In this document: positions 19,386-28,806 of the stretch, one piece after another
Layout of the letters: each line of letters begins with the position of its first letter
Numbering within the stretch: position 1 is the stretch's first letter
From: Nitrosomonas sp.
GTDB lineage: Bacteria > Pseudomonadota > Gammaproteobacteria > Burkholderiales > Nitrosomonadaceae
DNA: 64,000 nucleotides
Direction of reading: 5' to 3'
NCBI GenBank assembly: GCA_017984435.1
Contig: JAGNZK010000005.1
Span: forward strand, 1-64,000
Translations under genes and position numbers: made by a program
The notes under the pieces: model-generated
The model's database searches: none
What the model saw: only the letters and a program-made list of their open reading frames with translations
Told to the model about the DNA's origin: nothing

Positions 19386-21356
19386 ATGCTTTCATCTCCA
19401 GGAATTGGATCAGGTCTAGATATCAACGGTATTGTCAGTCAGCTAATGACGGTGGAACGTCAACCACTGGCAGTTCTCGATAACAAAGAAGCTAAACAAC
19501 AAACCAAACTTACTGCTTTCGGTAGTCTGAAAGGCGCAATATCTTCATTCCAGAGTAATCTTCACGCATTAACTAATCCGGCAAAATATAACGCTATTAC
19601 AGCCAGTCTTGCCGATACCACATTGGCCAATACCAGTGCTACATCGGCTGCAGTAACAGGAAGTTATTCCGTAGAAATTCAAACGCTCGCTCAATCCCAG
19701 AAATTAAAATCTGCTAACTTTCCCACTACCAGTTCCACAGTTGGTAGTGGGACTATGACCATACAATTTGGCACTTATAGTGGCGGTACATTTACACTCA
19801 ATTCTGATAAAGCTGCACAATCAATCACCATCTCTCCCAGCAATTCATCACTAGCTGGTATCCGTGACACGATTAATTTGGCCAATGTGGGAGTGACTGC
19901 CAGTATTGTGAATGATGGTACTGGCAATCGTTTGGTGATTGCTTCAGAAGATACTGGGTTAAGTAATGCCTTAAAAATAACCACAACTGATGCTGATACA
20001 AACAATACCGATAATGCAGGGTTATCTCAGCTTATTTATGATGCATCAACGGGTGGCACGACCAATCTTACTGAAACCGTAGCTGCTAGTAATGCCACAT
20101 TAGTGATTGATGGCATCTCAATTAGTAAGGCATCCAATAGAATTACAGACGCTATTGAAGGTGTCACATTAGATTTATTAAAAGCAAATATCGGTACAGC
20201 AACAACCCTAAATTTGTCTCGAGACACAGCGAGTATTCAAAGTGCAGTGTCGTCATTTGTTAAAACCTTCAATGATCTGAATAAAACTATCGTCGACCTT
20301 TCAAAATATGATGCAGCTACAAAGCAAGCATCTATTTTAACGGGGGATTCAACGGTGCGATCAATCCAGACACAGATACGTAATGCAATTTCTGATCCAC
20401 TGACTACAGCAGGTGGTGGCTTAAGTCTATTATCGGAAGTGGGTATTTCTTTTCAAGCAGATGGCACACTTAAATATGATTCGGCTAAGCTAACCAAAGT
20501 ACTGAGTGATCCAACGAAAGATATTTCAACACTGTTTGCTTCCATTGGAAAAACCAGTGATAGTCTCGTGTCATTTGTCAGCGCTGAATCCGATACAGCT
20601 AATGGCAAGTATTCACTGAATATCAGTCAAATTGCAACTCAAGGTACCGCAACAGGTAGCACTGCGGCCGCATTGACCATTAATGCGGGAATCAATGACA
20701 CACTAGATCTCACCATTGATGGTATAAGTGCTAGCGTAAAAATCGCGGCAGGTACTTATACGGTAGCCTCATTGTCGGCAGAGATTCAATCAAGAATCAA
20801 TGGCGTACCAGAAATTTCATCTGCCGGCATCAAAGTAACACTAAGTGAATCTGCTGGGAAATTAACTATCACCTCCAATCAATATGGTTCCGCATCAACT
20901 GTATCGATTACGGGTGGGAATGGCAAGTCGGATTTATTTGGCGCGCCTATTGAAACTGGCGGAGTAGATGTAGCTGGTACGATTAATGGCATCAGTGCAA
21001 CAGGTTCCGGTCAAACCCTAACCGGTACTGCTGATAGCAGTGGACTCGTTCTCGAAATAACTGGAGGTGGTACAGGTACCAGAGGAGACATAGATTTTGC
21101 ACATGGTTTTGCGGCAAAGTTGGATAAGTTAGTGGGTGGGATGTTGAAGGATCATTTGGTTGATAGTCGCATTGATGGCATTAACTCGTCTATCAAAGAT
21201 ATCGATGCTCAACGGGAGACTCTGAATCGTCGTCTTGTAGATATAGAAAGACGTATTCGTTCACAATTTACTGCGCTAGATACAATGCTTGCTGGCATGA
21301 CCCAAACGAGCAACTTTTTGCAGCAGCAATTATCCAGGTTACCTGGTGCAGGTTAA
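19386..21356 (+). CDS. fliD: Flagellar filament cap protein FliD
   Basis: Forms the cap at the filament tip that folds and inserts flagellin. The 656-residue protein has the FliD N-terminal domain (MLSSPGIGSGLDINGIVSQL opening, about 1-110), a long Thr/Ser-rich middle, and the C-terminal domain near 405-645, ending in coiled coil (DAQRETLNRRLVDIERRIRS). It is longer than enterobacterial FliD (about 470), mainly through middle domains. It lies between flaG and fliS. Confidence 0.94.
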   Translation: MLSSPGIGSGLDINGIVSQLMTVERQPLAVLDNKEAKQQTKLTAFGSLKGAISSFQSNLHALTNPAKYNAITASLADTTLANTSATSAAVTGSYSVEIQTLAQSQKLKSANFPTTSSTVGSGTMTIQFGTYSGGTFTLNSDKAAQSITISPSNSSLAGIRDTINLANVGVTASIVNDGTGNRLVIASEDTGLSNALKITTTDADTNNTDNAGLSQLIYDASTGGTTNLTETVAASNATLVIDGISISKASNRITDAIEGVTLDLLKANIGTATTLNLSRDTASIQSAVSSFVKTFNDLNKTIVDLSKYDAATKQASILTGDSTVRSIQTQIRNAISDPLTTAGGGLSLLSEVGISFQADGTLKYDSAKLTKVLSDPTKDISTLFASIGKTSDSLVSFVSAESDTANGKYSLNISQIATQGTATGSTAAALTINAGINDTLDLTIDGISASVKIAAGTYTVASLSAEIQSRINGVPEISSAGIKVTLSESAGKLTITSNQYGSASTVSITGGNGKSDLFGAPIETGGVDVAGTINGISATGSGQTLTGTADSSGLVLEITGGGTGTRGDIDFAHGFAAKLDKLVGGMLKDHLVDSRIDGINSSIKDIDAQRETLNRRLVDIERRIRSQFTALDTMLAGMTQTSNFLQQQLSRLPGAG

Positions 21357-21407
21357 TAAAAATGAGTCTTGGAAATAGGCTCTCCATAATATAAAAGGGG
21401 TACAAAA

Positions 21408-21836
21408 ATGTATGCTGCCATGAATAATGCAATATCCGCCTACCAACGTATTGGTGTTGAAACGGGTGTTGAGTCCGCTGATCCACACAAGCTTATTTTG
21501 ATGTTGTTTGAGGGTGCACAGGAAGCTTTAGCAAAAGCCAGAATACATATTCAGAATAATGAGATTGCCGAAAAAGGACAGATGATTTCAAAAGCTATCA
21601 TGATTATTGATCACGGCCTAAAAGCTAGCTTGGATATGAATGCAGGTGGTGATTTAGCAATTAAACTCCAAGCGCTTTACGATTATATGACACATCGATT
21701 ACTGGTAGCTAATATTCAGAATAATCTTGAGATAGTTAATGAAGTTAACAAACTTTTGTTTGAGCTATATGGTGCTTGGAAGAAAATTGGAGAATTCGCT
21801 GAAACTCAATCTACAATAAAAGCAGCATCAATTTAA
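21408..21836 (+). CDS. fliS: Flagellin export chaperone FliS
   Basis: Cytoplasmic helical-bundle chaperone that binds the C-terminal helix of flagellin. The 142 residues include AYQRIGVETGVESADPHKLI and LILMLFEGA, both standard for FliS. AAAAGGGG precedes the ATG. It is followed by a hairpin at 21971-21993, so it may end the cap/chaperone transcript. Confidence 0.94.
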   Translation: MYAAMNNAISAYQRIGVETGVESADPHKLILMLFEGAQEALAKARIHIQNNEIAEKGQMISKAIMIIDHGLKASLDMNAGGDLAIKLQALYDYMTHRLLVANIQNNLEIVNEVNKLLFELYGAWKKIGEFAETQSTIKAASI

Positions 21837-21970
21837 ATCAAAATCTTACGATAAGAAAAACTAATTACCACTTACGAAAAGTAGACAGGTTAGTGCAAGC
21901 GTGGGTATAGACAACTAAAGCTGTCCACTACACAAAGCTTAATGCGTACGAGTCGATACATTTAGAATTA

Positions 21971-21993
21971 AGCCATCGTTACGATGGTTTTAA
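21971..21993 (+). terminator. Rho-independent terminator after fliS
   Basis: CCATCG (21973-21978), loop TTA, CGATGG (21982-21987), followed by TTTTAAT. It is short but GC-rich with a T-run, lying 135 bases past fliS and 25 bases before the FliT-like gene start. Confidence 0.55.
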
Positions 21994-22017
21994 TAAAATA
22001 TATAGAGAGAGATAAAG

Positions 22018-22365
22018 GTGTTTAAGAGTATGGATAATACACAAGCGATTATGGCCTATGAAGCCATTTTAGCAACTACAGGAAAAATGCTGGCTGCTGC
22101 CCAGAATAATGAATGGGATGAATTAGTATCATTAGAGAAAGAATGTAGACAATTAACCGAAATTCTTATAAAGAAGAATCCGGAACCTATATTAGATAGA
22201 GAATTACTACAAAAGAAAGTAAAAATTATTCACCAGATACTGGATGAGAATGCTCAAGTCAGAGCGCTTACTGAGCCTTGGGTAGCAAGATTGCAAGACA
22301 TACTTAGCACCAATGGACGTACGCGCAATCTTCAACACGCATATCAATCAATTGAGAATGTATAG
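22018..22365 (+). CDS. fliT: FliT-like flagellar chaperone
   Basis: A 115-residue all-helical protein directly downstream of fliS, where FliT (chaperone of FliD) is normally encoded. YEAILATTGKMLAAAQNNEWDELVSLEKEC is typical of FliT in having a tryptophan, then an acidic, leucine-rich helix (seen in two parts, YEAILATTGKMLAAAQNNEW and DELVSLEKEC). It begins with GTG; an in-frame ATG four codons on is an alternative start. The sequence is poorly conserved in this family, so context carries much of the weight. Confidence 0.75.
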   Translation: MFKSMDNTQAIMAYEAILATTGKMLAAAQNNEWDELVSLEKECRQLTEILIKKNPEPILDRELLQKKVKIIHQILDENAQVRALTEPWVARLQDILSTNGRTRNLQHAYQSIENV

Positions 22366-22437
22366 ATTATAAGCATCAAATAAGAGATTAAGGTATGTTA
22401 TTTTGGATAAGTATAAGCAAAATAAAGATGAACTGTC

Positions 22438-23442
22438 GTGATCCCAACCATAGTCAAAACTGATTTAATTACACCGCTAACTCAAATAAAGTCTGTTACA
22501 CCAGTAACAGCAGTTCTTGATTCACAAAACTCTTCTACTGAATTTGAACAAGGCCAAAGATACCAGGCGTTAATTGAAGCACGTTTAGTTAATGGCAATT
22601 CCAGGATTCTAATTGCAGATAAGCTCCTGCAAATGCGCTTGCCAGAGAATTTTCAACCGGGCAACAAACTTGAACTAGTCTTCATATCTCAGGAACCAAA
22701 ACTAAAGTTTCTTATCCTCAACGAAACACGATCGGATGGCAGAGAAAATGATACATCAATCAGTGCCACCGGTCGTTTTCTAGGCGCTTTAATGCAGGAT
22801 ACTTTAAAGCAGGCATCATTAGGTGCAACAACTACACAATCGCTTACTAACGCTACTCCTATCCTGACTGGATTATCGATAAATAGCACTGAATTACCCA
22901 GTTTATTACAAAAAGCAATTGTTCAAAGTGGATTATTCTATGAATCGCATCAGGCACAATGGATTAATGGAGAAAATACACTTGAAAACTTACAGCAAGA
23001 ACCTCAAGGAAAACTAATGCTAGGGACAACTGATTTGCCTACTACTAAAGCAGCTACTTCTGACATGCCTATACATCCGCAGAGTATCCCTCTAGTACAG
23101 CAACAGTTAAATGCGCTTGATACTGGACATTTATTCTGGCGTGGAGAAGTCTGGCAAGGTCAATCTATGGACTGGGATATTTTTGAGCAGCCTGATGGCA
23201 AGGAAAATGAGCCTGATTACACTGCACAATGGTGCACTAAGATACGTCTATCCATGCCACAGCTTGGAAGTATTACGGCCATGATTGCACTCAATGCTCA
23301 GGGTATTAATATCAAATTCAATGCTTCGCAGATAGAAACCGCTCATCTCTTGAAAAATCACAAGTTGCCGCTCACAGTTGACATGCAATCAGCCGGATTA
23401 AATATTCAATCAGTAGAGATTCAACACGATGATAAAGAATGA
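22438..23442 (+). CDS. FliK-like protein (hook-length control C-terminal domain)
   Basis: A 334-residue protein with a variable N-terminal part and a C-terminal segment (about 230-330: RLSMPQLGSITAMIALNAQG, then LTVDMQSAGLNIQSVEI) that looks like the FliK C-terminal domain, which talks to FlhB during the export switch. It is unlikely to be the main fliK, which usually sits with basal-body genes not in this window. It starts with GTG and lacks a strong ribosome-binding site. It overlaps the FlhX-type gene by 14 bases, implying translational coupling. Bacillus ylqG-ylqH is a comparable pair. Confidence 0.7.
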   Translation: MIPTIVKTDLITPLTQIKSVTPVTAVLDSQNSSTEFEQGQRYQALIEARLVNGNSRILIADKLLQMRLPENFQPGNKLELVFISQEPKLKFLILNETRSDGRENDTSISATGRFLGALMQDTLKQASLGATTTQSLTNATPILTGLSINSTELPSLLQKAIVQSGLFYESHQAQWINGENTLENLQQEPQGKLMLGTTDLPTTKAATSDMPIHPQSIPLVQQQLNALDTGHLFWRGEVWQGQSMDWDIFEQPDGKENEPDYTAQWCTKIRLSMPQLGSITAMIALNAQGINIKFNASQIETAHLLKNHKLPLTVDMQSAGLNIQSVEIQHDDKE

Positions 23443-23752
23443 ATCTTATCTCACAGCTGTCGCACTCGCTTATCGAGAAGGTCAGATTGCGCCAAAAGTT
23501 GTTGCTAAAGGTCGCGGTCTTATCGCGCAAGAGATCATTAAGCGTGCTAGAGCATCAGGGATCTATGTTCATGAATCAAGTGAGTTGGTTGCATTATTGA
23601 TGCAAGTGAATCTCGATGATCGTATTCCATCGCAACTTTATGTTGCAGTTGCTGAACTATTAGCATGGTTGTATCGTCTGGAACAAGGTAAAACGAAACC
23701 CTTAGTCAAAATTGACACAGAGATTATGCCAAAAATTTTGGAGAGTGATTGA
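23429..23752 (+). CDS. FlhB C-terminal domain paralogue (FlhX/YlqH type)
   Basis: A 107-residue cytosolic protein matching the part of FlhB that follows the autocleavage site. AVALAYREGQIAPKVVAKGRG corresponds to AVALKYKSETMRAPTVVAKG in the full FlhB encoded at 55837-56979, and LYVAVAELLAWLYRL to LYTAVAEVLAYVFQL. It lacks the NPTH motif and all membrane helices, so it resembles pre-cleaved FlhB-CC. In other bacteria FlhX can partly substitute for that fragment. The start overlaps the FliK-like gene by 14 bases. Confidence 0.88.
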   Translation: MIKNESYLTAVALAYREGQIAPKVVAKGRGLIAQEIIKRARASGIYVHESSELVALLMQVNLDDRIPSQLYVAVAELLAWLYRLEQGKTKPLVKIDTEIMPKILESD

Positions 23753-23754
23753 TA

Positions 23755-24537
23755 ATGCAAGGATCTGATCAAAGAGTGGAAGCATCTGAAGTATTTGAGC
23801 CTACTCAATTTTCTGATAAAGAAAAAGATGAGAGCTTTCGTGTTTATTCGGAAATTGATATTCTTTTTATACTTCGCGCGATTAAGCAAGCAAACTCATT
23901 AATCACGCTATATCTGGGTTATGGTAATAACTTTATCCTAACATCTATACTGACCATAGATGCTGATAAAAAAGAAATGATAATCGACTATGGCGCTAAT
24001 GAGAAAATTAGCCAACAAGCATTGCAGGCTAGAGAATTAATATTTGTTACTACGCAGAATAAAGTCAAAATAGAATTTATCTGTACACAAATCAAAAAGA
24101 TAGAGTTCAGGGGTAGTACCGCTTTCTCGGTCAACATTCCAACGTCCCTACTACGCATCCAAAGAAGGGATAATTTTCGCATTTCTACGCCAATCACTAA
24201 ACCACTTAAATGCATTATTCCAATCTTCATAGAGGATAAATCTGCGAAAACTGAAATTACATTACTTGATATCAGTTGTGGTGGTATCGGTGCAGTCGAT
24301 CAACATACTGTTATCAGCCTTGAGCCAGGCTCTATTTATGCCAATTGCCAAATTACACTTCCTGAGATCGGGGTTGTTAATACAACTATCAAAGTAAAAA
24401 ATACATATGTAATGAAACTGCAAAGTGGCGATACCTATCAACGTATCGGATGTGAATTTATAGATTTGCCAGCAAAAACTGAAGCGATGATACAACGCTA
24501 TATTGTTAAGCAAGAACAAATGAGAAAAACAAAATAG
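23755..24537 (+). CDS. YcgR-like flagellar brake protein with PilZ domain
   Basis: Cyclic-di-GMP-binding protein that in relatives slows the motor. The N-terminal YcgR domain (about residues 15-130) is followed by a PilZ domain with both binding signatures: RDNFR (RxxxR) and DISCGG (DxSxxG). The 260-residue length suits YcgR. The ATG at 23755 is chosen because GGAGA is correctly spaced; an upstream TTG at 23749 overlaps the FlhX stop. It is the last gene of the plus-strand flagellar block. Confidence 0.87.
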   Translation: MQGSDQRVEASEVFEPTQFSDKEKDESFRVYSEIDILFILRAIKQANSLITLYLGYGNNFILTSILTIDADKKEMIIDYGANEKISQQALQARELIFVTTQNKVKIEFICTQIKKIEFRGSTAFSVNIPTSLLRIQRRDNFRISTPITKPLKCIIPIFIEDKSAKTEITLLDISCGGIGAVDQHTVISLEPGSIYANCQITLPEIGVVNTTIKVKNTYVMKLQSGDTYQRIGCEFIDLPAKTEAMIQRYIVKQEQMRKTK

Positions 24538-24589
24538 AGGTCGTGGTAGATTGCTGTAACTTTTGAGTCGTGATATTTTTCAGGGTCGA

Positions 24590-25420
24590 TTATTTAAATA
24601 AGTTGATAATGCCATCCAAACCCACATGGCTAATTGAATAGGTTGCATAATCTTTTACGATAGATTTGGCGTGATAAGCAATACTGATCCCAGCTTCAGC
24701 CATCATGCTCAGATCATTGGCGCCATCGCCAATAGCAATAATCTGTTCAGATCGCAGGCCCAGTTCGTCACGCACCTGTTTTAATACTTGTGCTTTCCCT
24801 TCTCTACCAATAATTTCTCCGACCACTTTTCCGGTCAATAGATTATTTTCAATTTCTAATACATTGGCAACGGCATAATCGAGTCCCAGTTTTGCTTTGA
24901 TACGATCTGTAAAAAATGTGAAACCTCCTGAAATAACCATTGTTTTTAGGCCGGATATTTTGGCTTGCTGTAACATTCTTTCAGCACCCGGGCTGAGTTT
25001 GACACGTTCATCATAAACGCTTTGCAGCGCATCTTGATGCAGGCCTCGCAAAAGTGCAGTGCGACGGATGAGGCTTTCTTCAAAGCCGATTTCACCCTTC
25101 ATGGTTTGCTGTGTGATTGCTGCAACTTGTGGTTTTATATTGTGCATATCAGCAATTTCGTCAATGGATTCAATCGCCAGTAGTGTTGAGTCCATATCCA
25201 TCGCAATCAACCCAAAATCGGAGAGCTTGAGATGGGAATCTACAAAAGCAAAGTCCAGCGCTACTTCAGCGCAATACGCCGCAATATCTTCTGCATAAGT
25301 GGCATTTGTCAATCGAAAGGCTTGGCCGGTAATTCGTTCAATCCCATCCGCGTGGGAGAGTTTTGCGATTGCTCGTAAGTCGCTGTTATTAACTTCCAAT
25401 CCCTGGATAACTAGATTCAT
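24590..25420 (-). CDS. serB: Phosphoserine phosphatase SerB
   Basis: Last step of serine synthesis: hydrolyses O-phosphoserine. The HAD-fold catalytic motif DMDST lies near residue 75, motif II is VISGGFTFF, and motif III is IGDGANDLSMM. The 276-residue protein has a short N-terminal regulatory-type region, as in proteobacterial SerB. It is convergent with the YcgR-like gene, 52 bases apart. Confidence 0.96.
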   Translation of the reverse strand: MNLVIQGLEVNNSDLRAIAKLSHADGIERITGQAFRLTNATYAEDIAAYCAEVALDFAFVDSHLKLSDFGLIAMDMDSTLLAIESIDEIADMHNIKPQVAAITQQTMKGEIGFEESLIRRTALLRGLHQDALQSVYDERVKLSPGAERMLQQAKISGLKTMVISGGFTFFTDRIKAKLGLDYAVANVLEIENNLLTGKVVGEIIGREGKAQVLKQVRDELGLRSEQIIAIGDGANDLSMMAEAGISIAYHAKSIVKDYATYSISHVGLDGIINLFK

Positions 25421-25467
25421 AAGGTTGTTGATAGTGTGTAATAGGTGATGGTCAAATTATAGAAGAT

Positions 25468-26931
25468 CTATAAAGAGTTCCATTCGATAATTTGATTACG
25501 GCCAGCGTGTTTAGCGGCATAAAGGGCGGAATCAGCTGCTTTAATCATATCCAGCGGATCAGGAAAATGTGTTGTGTTCTCATCATTTGAAGCAACACCA
25601 ATAGAAGCAGTGATATGAATTGTGCTATCTCCATCCAGTTTATAGGCAATCGCTGCTATTGCATCTTTTAATCGGGCAATTAAATTTCTTGAAGCAGCGA
25701 GTGTTGTGCCTGGTAGGATCAAAGCAAATTCTTCGCCACCATAGCGACTCAGCGTATCATCTTGGCGAATCCGTTCGAAAATTGTGTTGACTACAGCAAC
25801 AAGTAGGGAGTCCCCTGCTAAGTGTCCATGAGTGTCATTAACCTGTTTAAAATGATCAAGATCAATGATGGCGATGGTTAGAGGTAAATTATATTGTGCG
25901 GATAGATGAAACTCGCGCCGTAGCGTTTCATCGAAATATATTCGGTTATAGGCACCGGTTAATCCATCGCGCTGCGATTTTTCTTCTAACTCTTTTGCTC
26001 TGGCCAAGCTATGTATCATCAATAATTCTTTAGCCTCAGCCAGGATTGCAGCTGCCTCAGATGCATGATGAATGTTTATCTCGAATAGATCTTCAACTGA
26101 TTTTAATCCGGATTCCATGATTTTAATAACGTCGATAAGCGCAGCATCATCGAGCCCAAGCCAATTTTGAGCGACTTCTGTTAAGATTGTCATTTTTCCG
26201 GTTTCGTGCGGATACAGAAAATAATCAGCCAAATAGCGAGAGACGGCGACACAGGATTGTAGCGTTGGTCCAAAGTCTTTAGGCTCTGGTTGGCTATGGC
26301 TAGCGATACAAGACAGGGCGATATAATCCGGAATATGCCATTTTTGCAGAAGTGCATAACCTAATTCATCATGTCCAGCTCCAAACACTTCACGCTCTGT
26401 TTTAAGTAAAATGTCGTGATCAGAAGTCGATGAAAAGACTTTATTATATTCTTCCGGCATGATGGCTGAATAAGCGAGGATGCCAATTTCCTGTACCAGG
26501 CCGGCAAGAAACAGGTCATCCAGGAAGCTTAATACAAGCTTTTCACCAAGTGCGCGACAAGCCAGTGCTGAAGCGATGGATCGACGCCAGAAGGTATTAT
26601 TATCAAAAGTAAATGCATCGTCGGATGGAGATTTCTTCATTAACGAATTAGTTAATGAGAAAGATAGCGCGATGACAATGACGGAATGTGTACCAAGAAT
26701 ACTGACAGCTTGTCGTATATTGGTTGCAGCCCGGCGAGATTTATATAGCGGCGCATTGGCAGTTTTAAGTAATTTGACCGAGAGCACAGGATCCAATGAA
26801 ATATACTGACAGACGGTTCCTATATCTGCATCGGGGTCATTAGCCAGTTCGATAATCTTGATAGCGACTGCCGGCAGACTGGGTAGTGTCGTGCAATAGT
26901 TCAGTCGTGTTTTCAGCTTATCATCAAGCAC
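25468..26931 (-). CDS. HDOD-GGDEF protein, probable diguanylate cyclase
   Basis: A two-domain cytoplasmic signalling protein: an N-terminal HDOD domain (about residues 10-250) and a C-terminal GGDEF domain with GGEEF near 398-402 and an RxxD site (RQDD) five residues before it. It is therefore a third likely active, feedback-inhibited cyclase in this window. I choose GTG at 26931 as start because AAGGA precedes it at the right distance; an upstream TTG at 26955 has no such site. The upstream region shared with pepA holds a long perfect palindrome. Confidence 0.87.
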   Translation of the reverse strand: MLDDKLKTRLNYCTTLPSLPAVAIKIIELANDPDADIGTVCQYISLDPVLSVKLLKTANAPLYKSRRAATNIRQAVSILGTHSVIVIALSFSLTNSLMKKSPSDDAFTFDNNTFWRRSIASALACRALGEKLVLSFLDDLFLAGLVQEIGILAYSAIMPEEYNKVFSSTSDHDILLKTEREVFGAGHDELGYALLQKWHIPDYIALSCIASHSQPEPKDFGPTLQSCVAVSRYLADYFLYPHETGKMTILTEVAQNWLGLDDAALIDVIKIMESGLKSVEDLFEINIHHASEAAAILAEAKELLMIHSLARAKELEEKSQRDGLTGAYNRIYFDETLRREFHLSAQYNLPLTIAIIDLDHFKQVNDTHGHLAGDSLLVAVVNTIFERIRQDDTLSRYGGEEFALILPGTTLAASRNLIARLKDAIAAIAYKLDGDSTIHITASIGVASNDENTTHFPDPLDMIKAADSALYAAKHAGRNQIIEWNSL

Positions 26932-27027
26932 TTTATTATCCTTATTATTAGGCAATACTTATATATTATTGAATAATTTAATGATTATCCTTATATTATA
27001 ATATAAAGATAACATATTCACTTATTT

Positions 27028-27058
27028 CCCTACGAATTATTTACAATAATTCGTAGGG
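27028..27058. repeat. Perfect 14-bp palindrome in the divergent region before pepA
   Basis: CCCTACGAATTATT (27028-27041), loop TAC, AATAATTCGTAGGG (27045-27058). It lies between the starts of two divergent genes, about 130 bases before pepA. It could be an operator for a dimeric regulator or a hairpin in a leader. Neither gene is obviously terminated there. Confidence 0.6.
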
Positions 27059-27187
27059 AGTTGTCCACTTTGTTTTTCAATCAAGTTAATGTTGCGTGAT
27101 TAGGCTTCGGTTGAAATTGTTTTGATTATTTGGAACAAAGTAGTTATAAGATAGTCAGAAGGAAAATTTTTAATAAAGGAGTCTGAT

Positions 27188-28684
27188 GTGGAATTTGGAA
27201 TAAAAGTAGGAACCCCGGAAAAACAACGTGGAGCCTGCGTAGTAGCAGGTATTTTTGAATCGAAAAAATTGACGGATTCGGCCAAAATTCTGGATAAGGT
27301 TACGCAAGGGTATATTAAAAATATCCTTGCGTCGGGTGATATGGATGGCAAGGTCAATACCTCGTTATTATTGCATCATGTACCGGGTACGCAATTCAAA
27401 AGGATTTTATTGGTCGGGTTGGGTAAGGAACAGGAATTCAAGGAAAAAACATTCCTGGCCGCGATCAATACTGTTTTGAATGCTTTGCAGAGAACAGCGG
27501 TTACCGATGCAACCCTATTTTTATCGGATTTCCCTGACAAGGAACGGGCCAATGAATGGAAAGTCTCGCAGATTGTCATTACTGCAACCAGCAGCCATTA
27601 TCGATTTGATCAGCTTAAAAGCAAGCCGGATAACGGTCAAAGTAGTTTGCGTAAGATAGTACTCTGCGTCAATGATCGTACTGAATTGGCTGCCTGTGAA
27701 GAAGCCATGCAACAAGGGCTGGCGATTGTGCATGGCATGAGTCTGGCAAAAGACCTGGGCAATCTTGCACCGAATATCTGCACACCGACATATCTGGCCA
27801 AACAGGCTAAAGATCTTGCCAAAACACATAAGCTTAAAGCATCCGTATTGGAAGAAAAAGATATGGAAAAGCTGAGGATGGGTTCTCTGCTGGCTGTAGC
27901 AAGTGGTAGTGAGCAACCGGCCAAGTTGATTGTGCTGGAGTATCATGGTTCAGGGAAAAAAGACAATCCGGTTGTTCTGGTAGGAAAAGGAGTGACTTTC
28001 GATACCGGTGGCATCTCGCTCAAACCGGGTGCTGATATGGATGAGATGAAATTTGATATGAGTGGAGCTGCCAGCGTGTTGGGAACATTGCACGCAATTG
28101 CTGAAATGAAATTGCCGATCAATGTGGTAGGAATCATTCCGGCAACCGAGAACATGCCCAGTGGCAAAGCGGCAAAACCAGGTGATGTGGTAACCAGTAT
28201 GTCCGGTCAAACGATCGAAATTCTGAATACCGACGCGGAAGGGCGTCTGATTCTGTGTGACGCGCTAACTTATGCGGAGCGTTATAACCCGAAAGTAGTG
28301 ATTGATATCGCCACTTTGACGGGTGCGTGTGTGATTGCGCTAGGGAATTTTACGACGGGGCTGATGAGCAATGACAAAGAATTGGCTGAAGCCTTGTTAT
28401 CCGCTGGCGAGCAGACGGGTGATCGTGCCTGGCAATTACCTTTGTGGGACGAGTATCAGGATTTGTTGAAGAGCAATTTTGCGGATATCGCCAATATTGG
28501 CGGACGGGCTGCTGGAACCATCACAGCTGCTTGCTTTTTATCGCGCTTTACCAAGAAATACCGCTGGGCGCATCTGGATATCGCAGGCACCGCATGGAAA
28601 TCCGGTAAGGAGAAAGGCTCAACCGGCAGGCCTGTGCCGCTGTTGACACAATTCTTGATTTCACAAGCTAAAGCAAATAGTTAG
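27188..28684 (+). CDS. pepA: Leucyl aminopeptidase PepA
   Basis: Cytosolic hexameric metallo-exopeptidase that removes N-terminal residues from peptides. The C-terminal M17 catalytic domain shows GKGVTFDTGGISLKPGADM and the signature NTDAEGRLILCDAL, with the metal and active-site residues in place. The 498 residues are normal. The start is GTG with AAAGGAG upstream. In enterobacteria PepA also binds DNA; that cannot be judged here. Confidence 0.96.
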   Translation: MEFGIKVGTPEKQRGACVVAGIFESKKLTDSAKILDKVTQGYIKNILASGDMDGKVNTSLLLHHVPGTQFKRILLVGLGKEQEFKEKTFLAAINTVLNALQRTAVTDATLFLSDFPDKERANEWKVSQIVITATSSHYRFDQLKSKPDNGQSSLRKIVLCVNDRTELAACEEAMQQGLAIVHGMSLAKDLGNLAPNICTPTYLAKQAKDLAKTHKLKASVLEEKDMEKLRMGSLLAVASGSEQPAKLIVLEYHGSGKKDNPVVLVGKGVTFDTGGISLKPGADMDEMKFDMSGAASVLGTLHAIAEMKLPINVVGIIPATENMPSGKAAKPGDVVTSMSGQTIEILNTDAEGRLILCDALTYAERYNPKVVIDIATLTGACVIALGNFTTGLMSNDKELAEALLSAGEQTGDRAWQLPLWDEYQDLLKSNFADIANIGGRAAGTITAACFLSRFTKKYRWAHLDIAGTAWKSGKEKGSTGRPVPLLTQFLISQAKANS

Positions 28685-28697
28685 TCTATCTTTGATG

Positions 28698-28748
28698 TGC
28701 TGATTAATTCATAAGCCTGCAGGGGTAGAGTATTTGGATTAATCAGCA
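28698..28748. repeat. Inverted repeat between pepA and holC
   Basis: TGCTGATTAAT (28698-28708) is perfectly complementary to ATTAATCAGCA (28738-28748), an 11-bp stem with a 29-base loop. No T-run follows. It may stabilise the end of pepA mRNA or bind a regulator. Confidence 0.4.
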
Positions 28749-28806
28749 AATAGCAGTGTTTGGCGACGCAAGTACGTGGCAGCGAGTTAAGCACATTGAT
28801 GATTCG

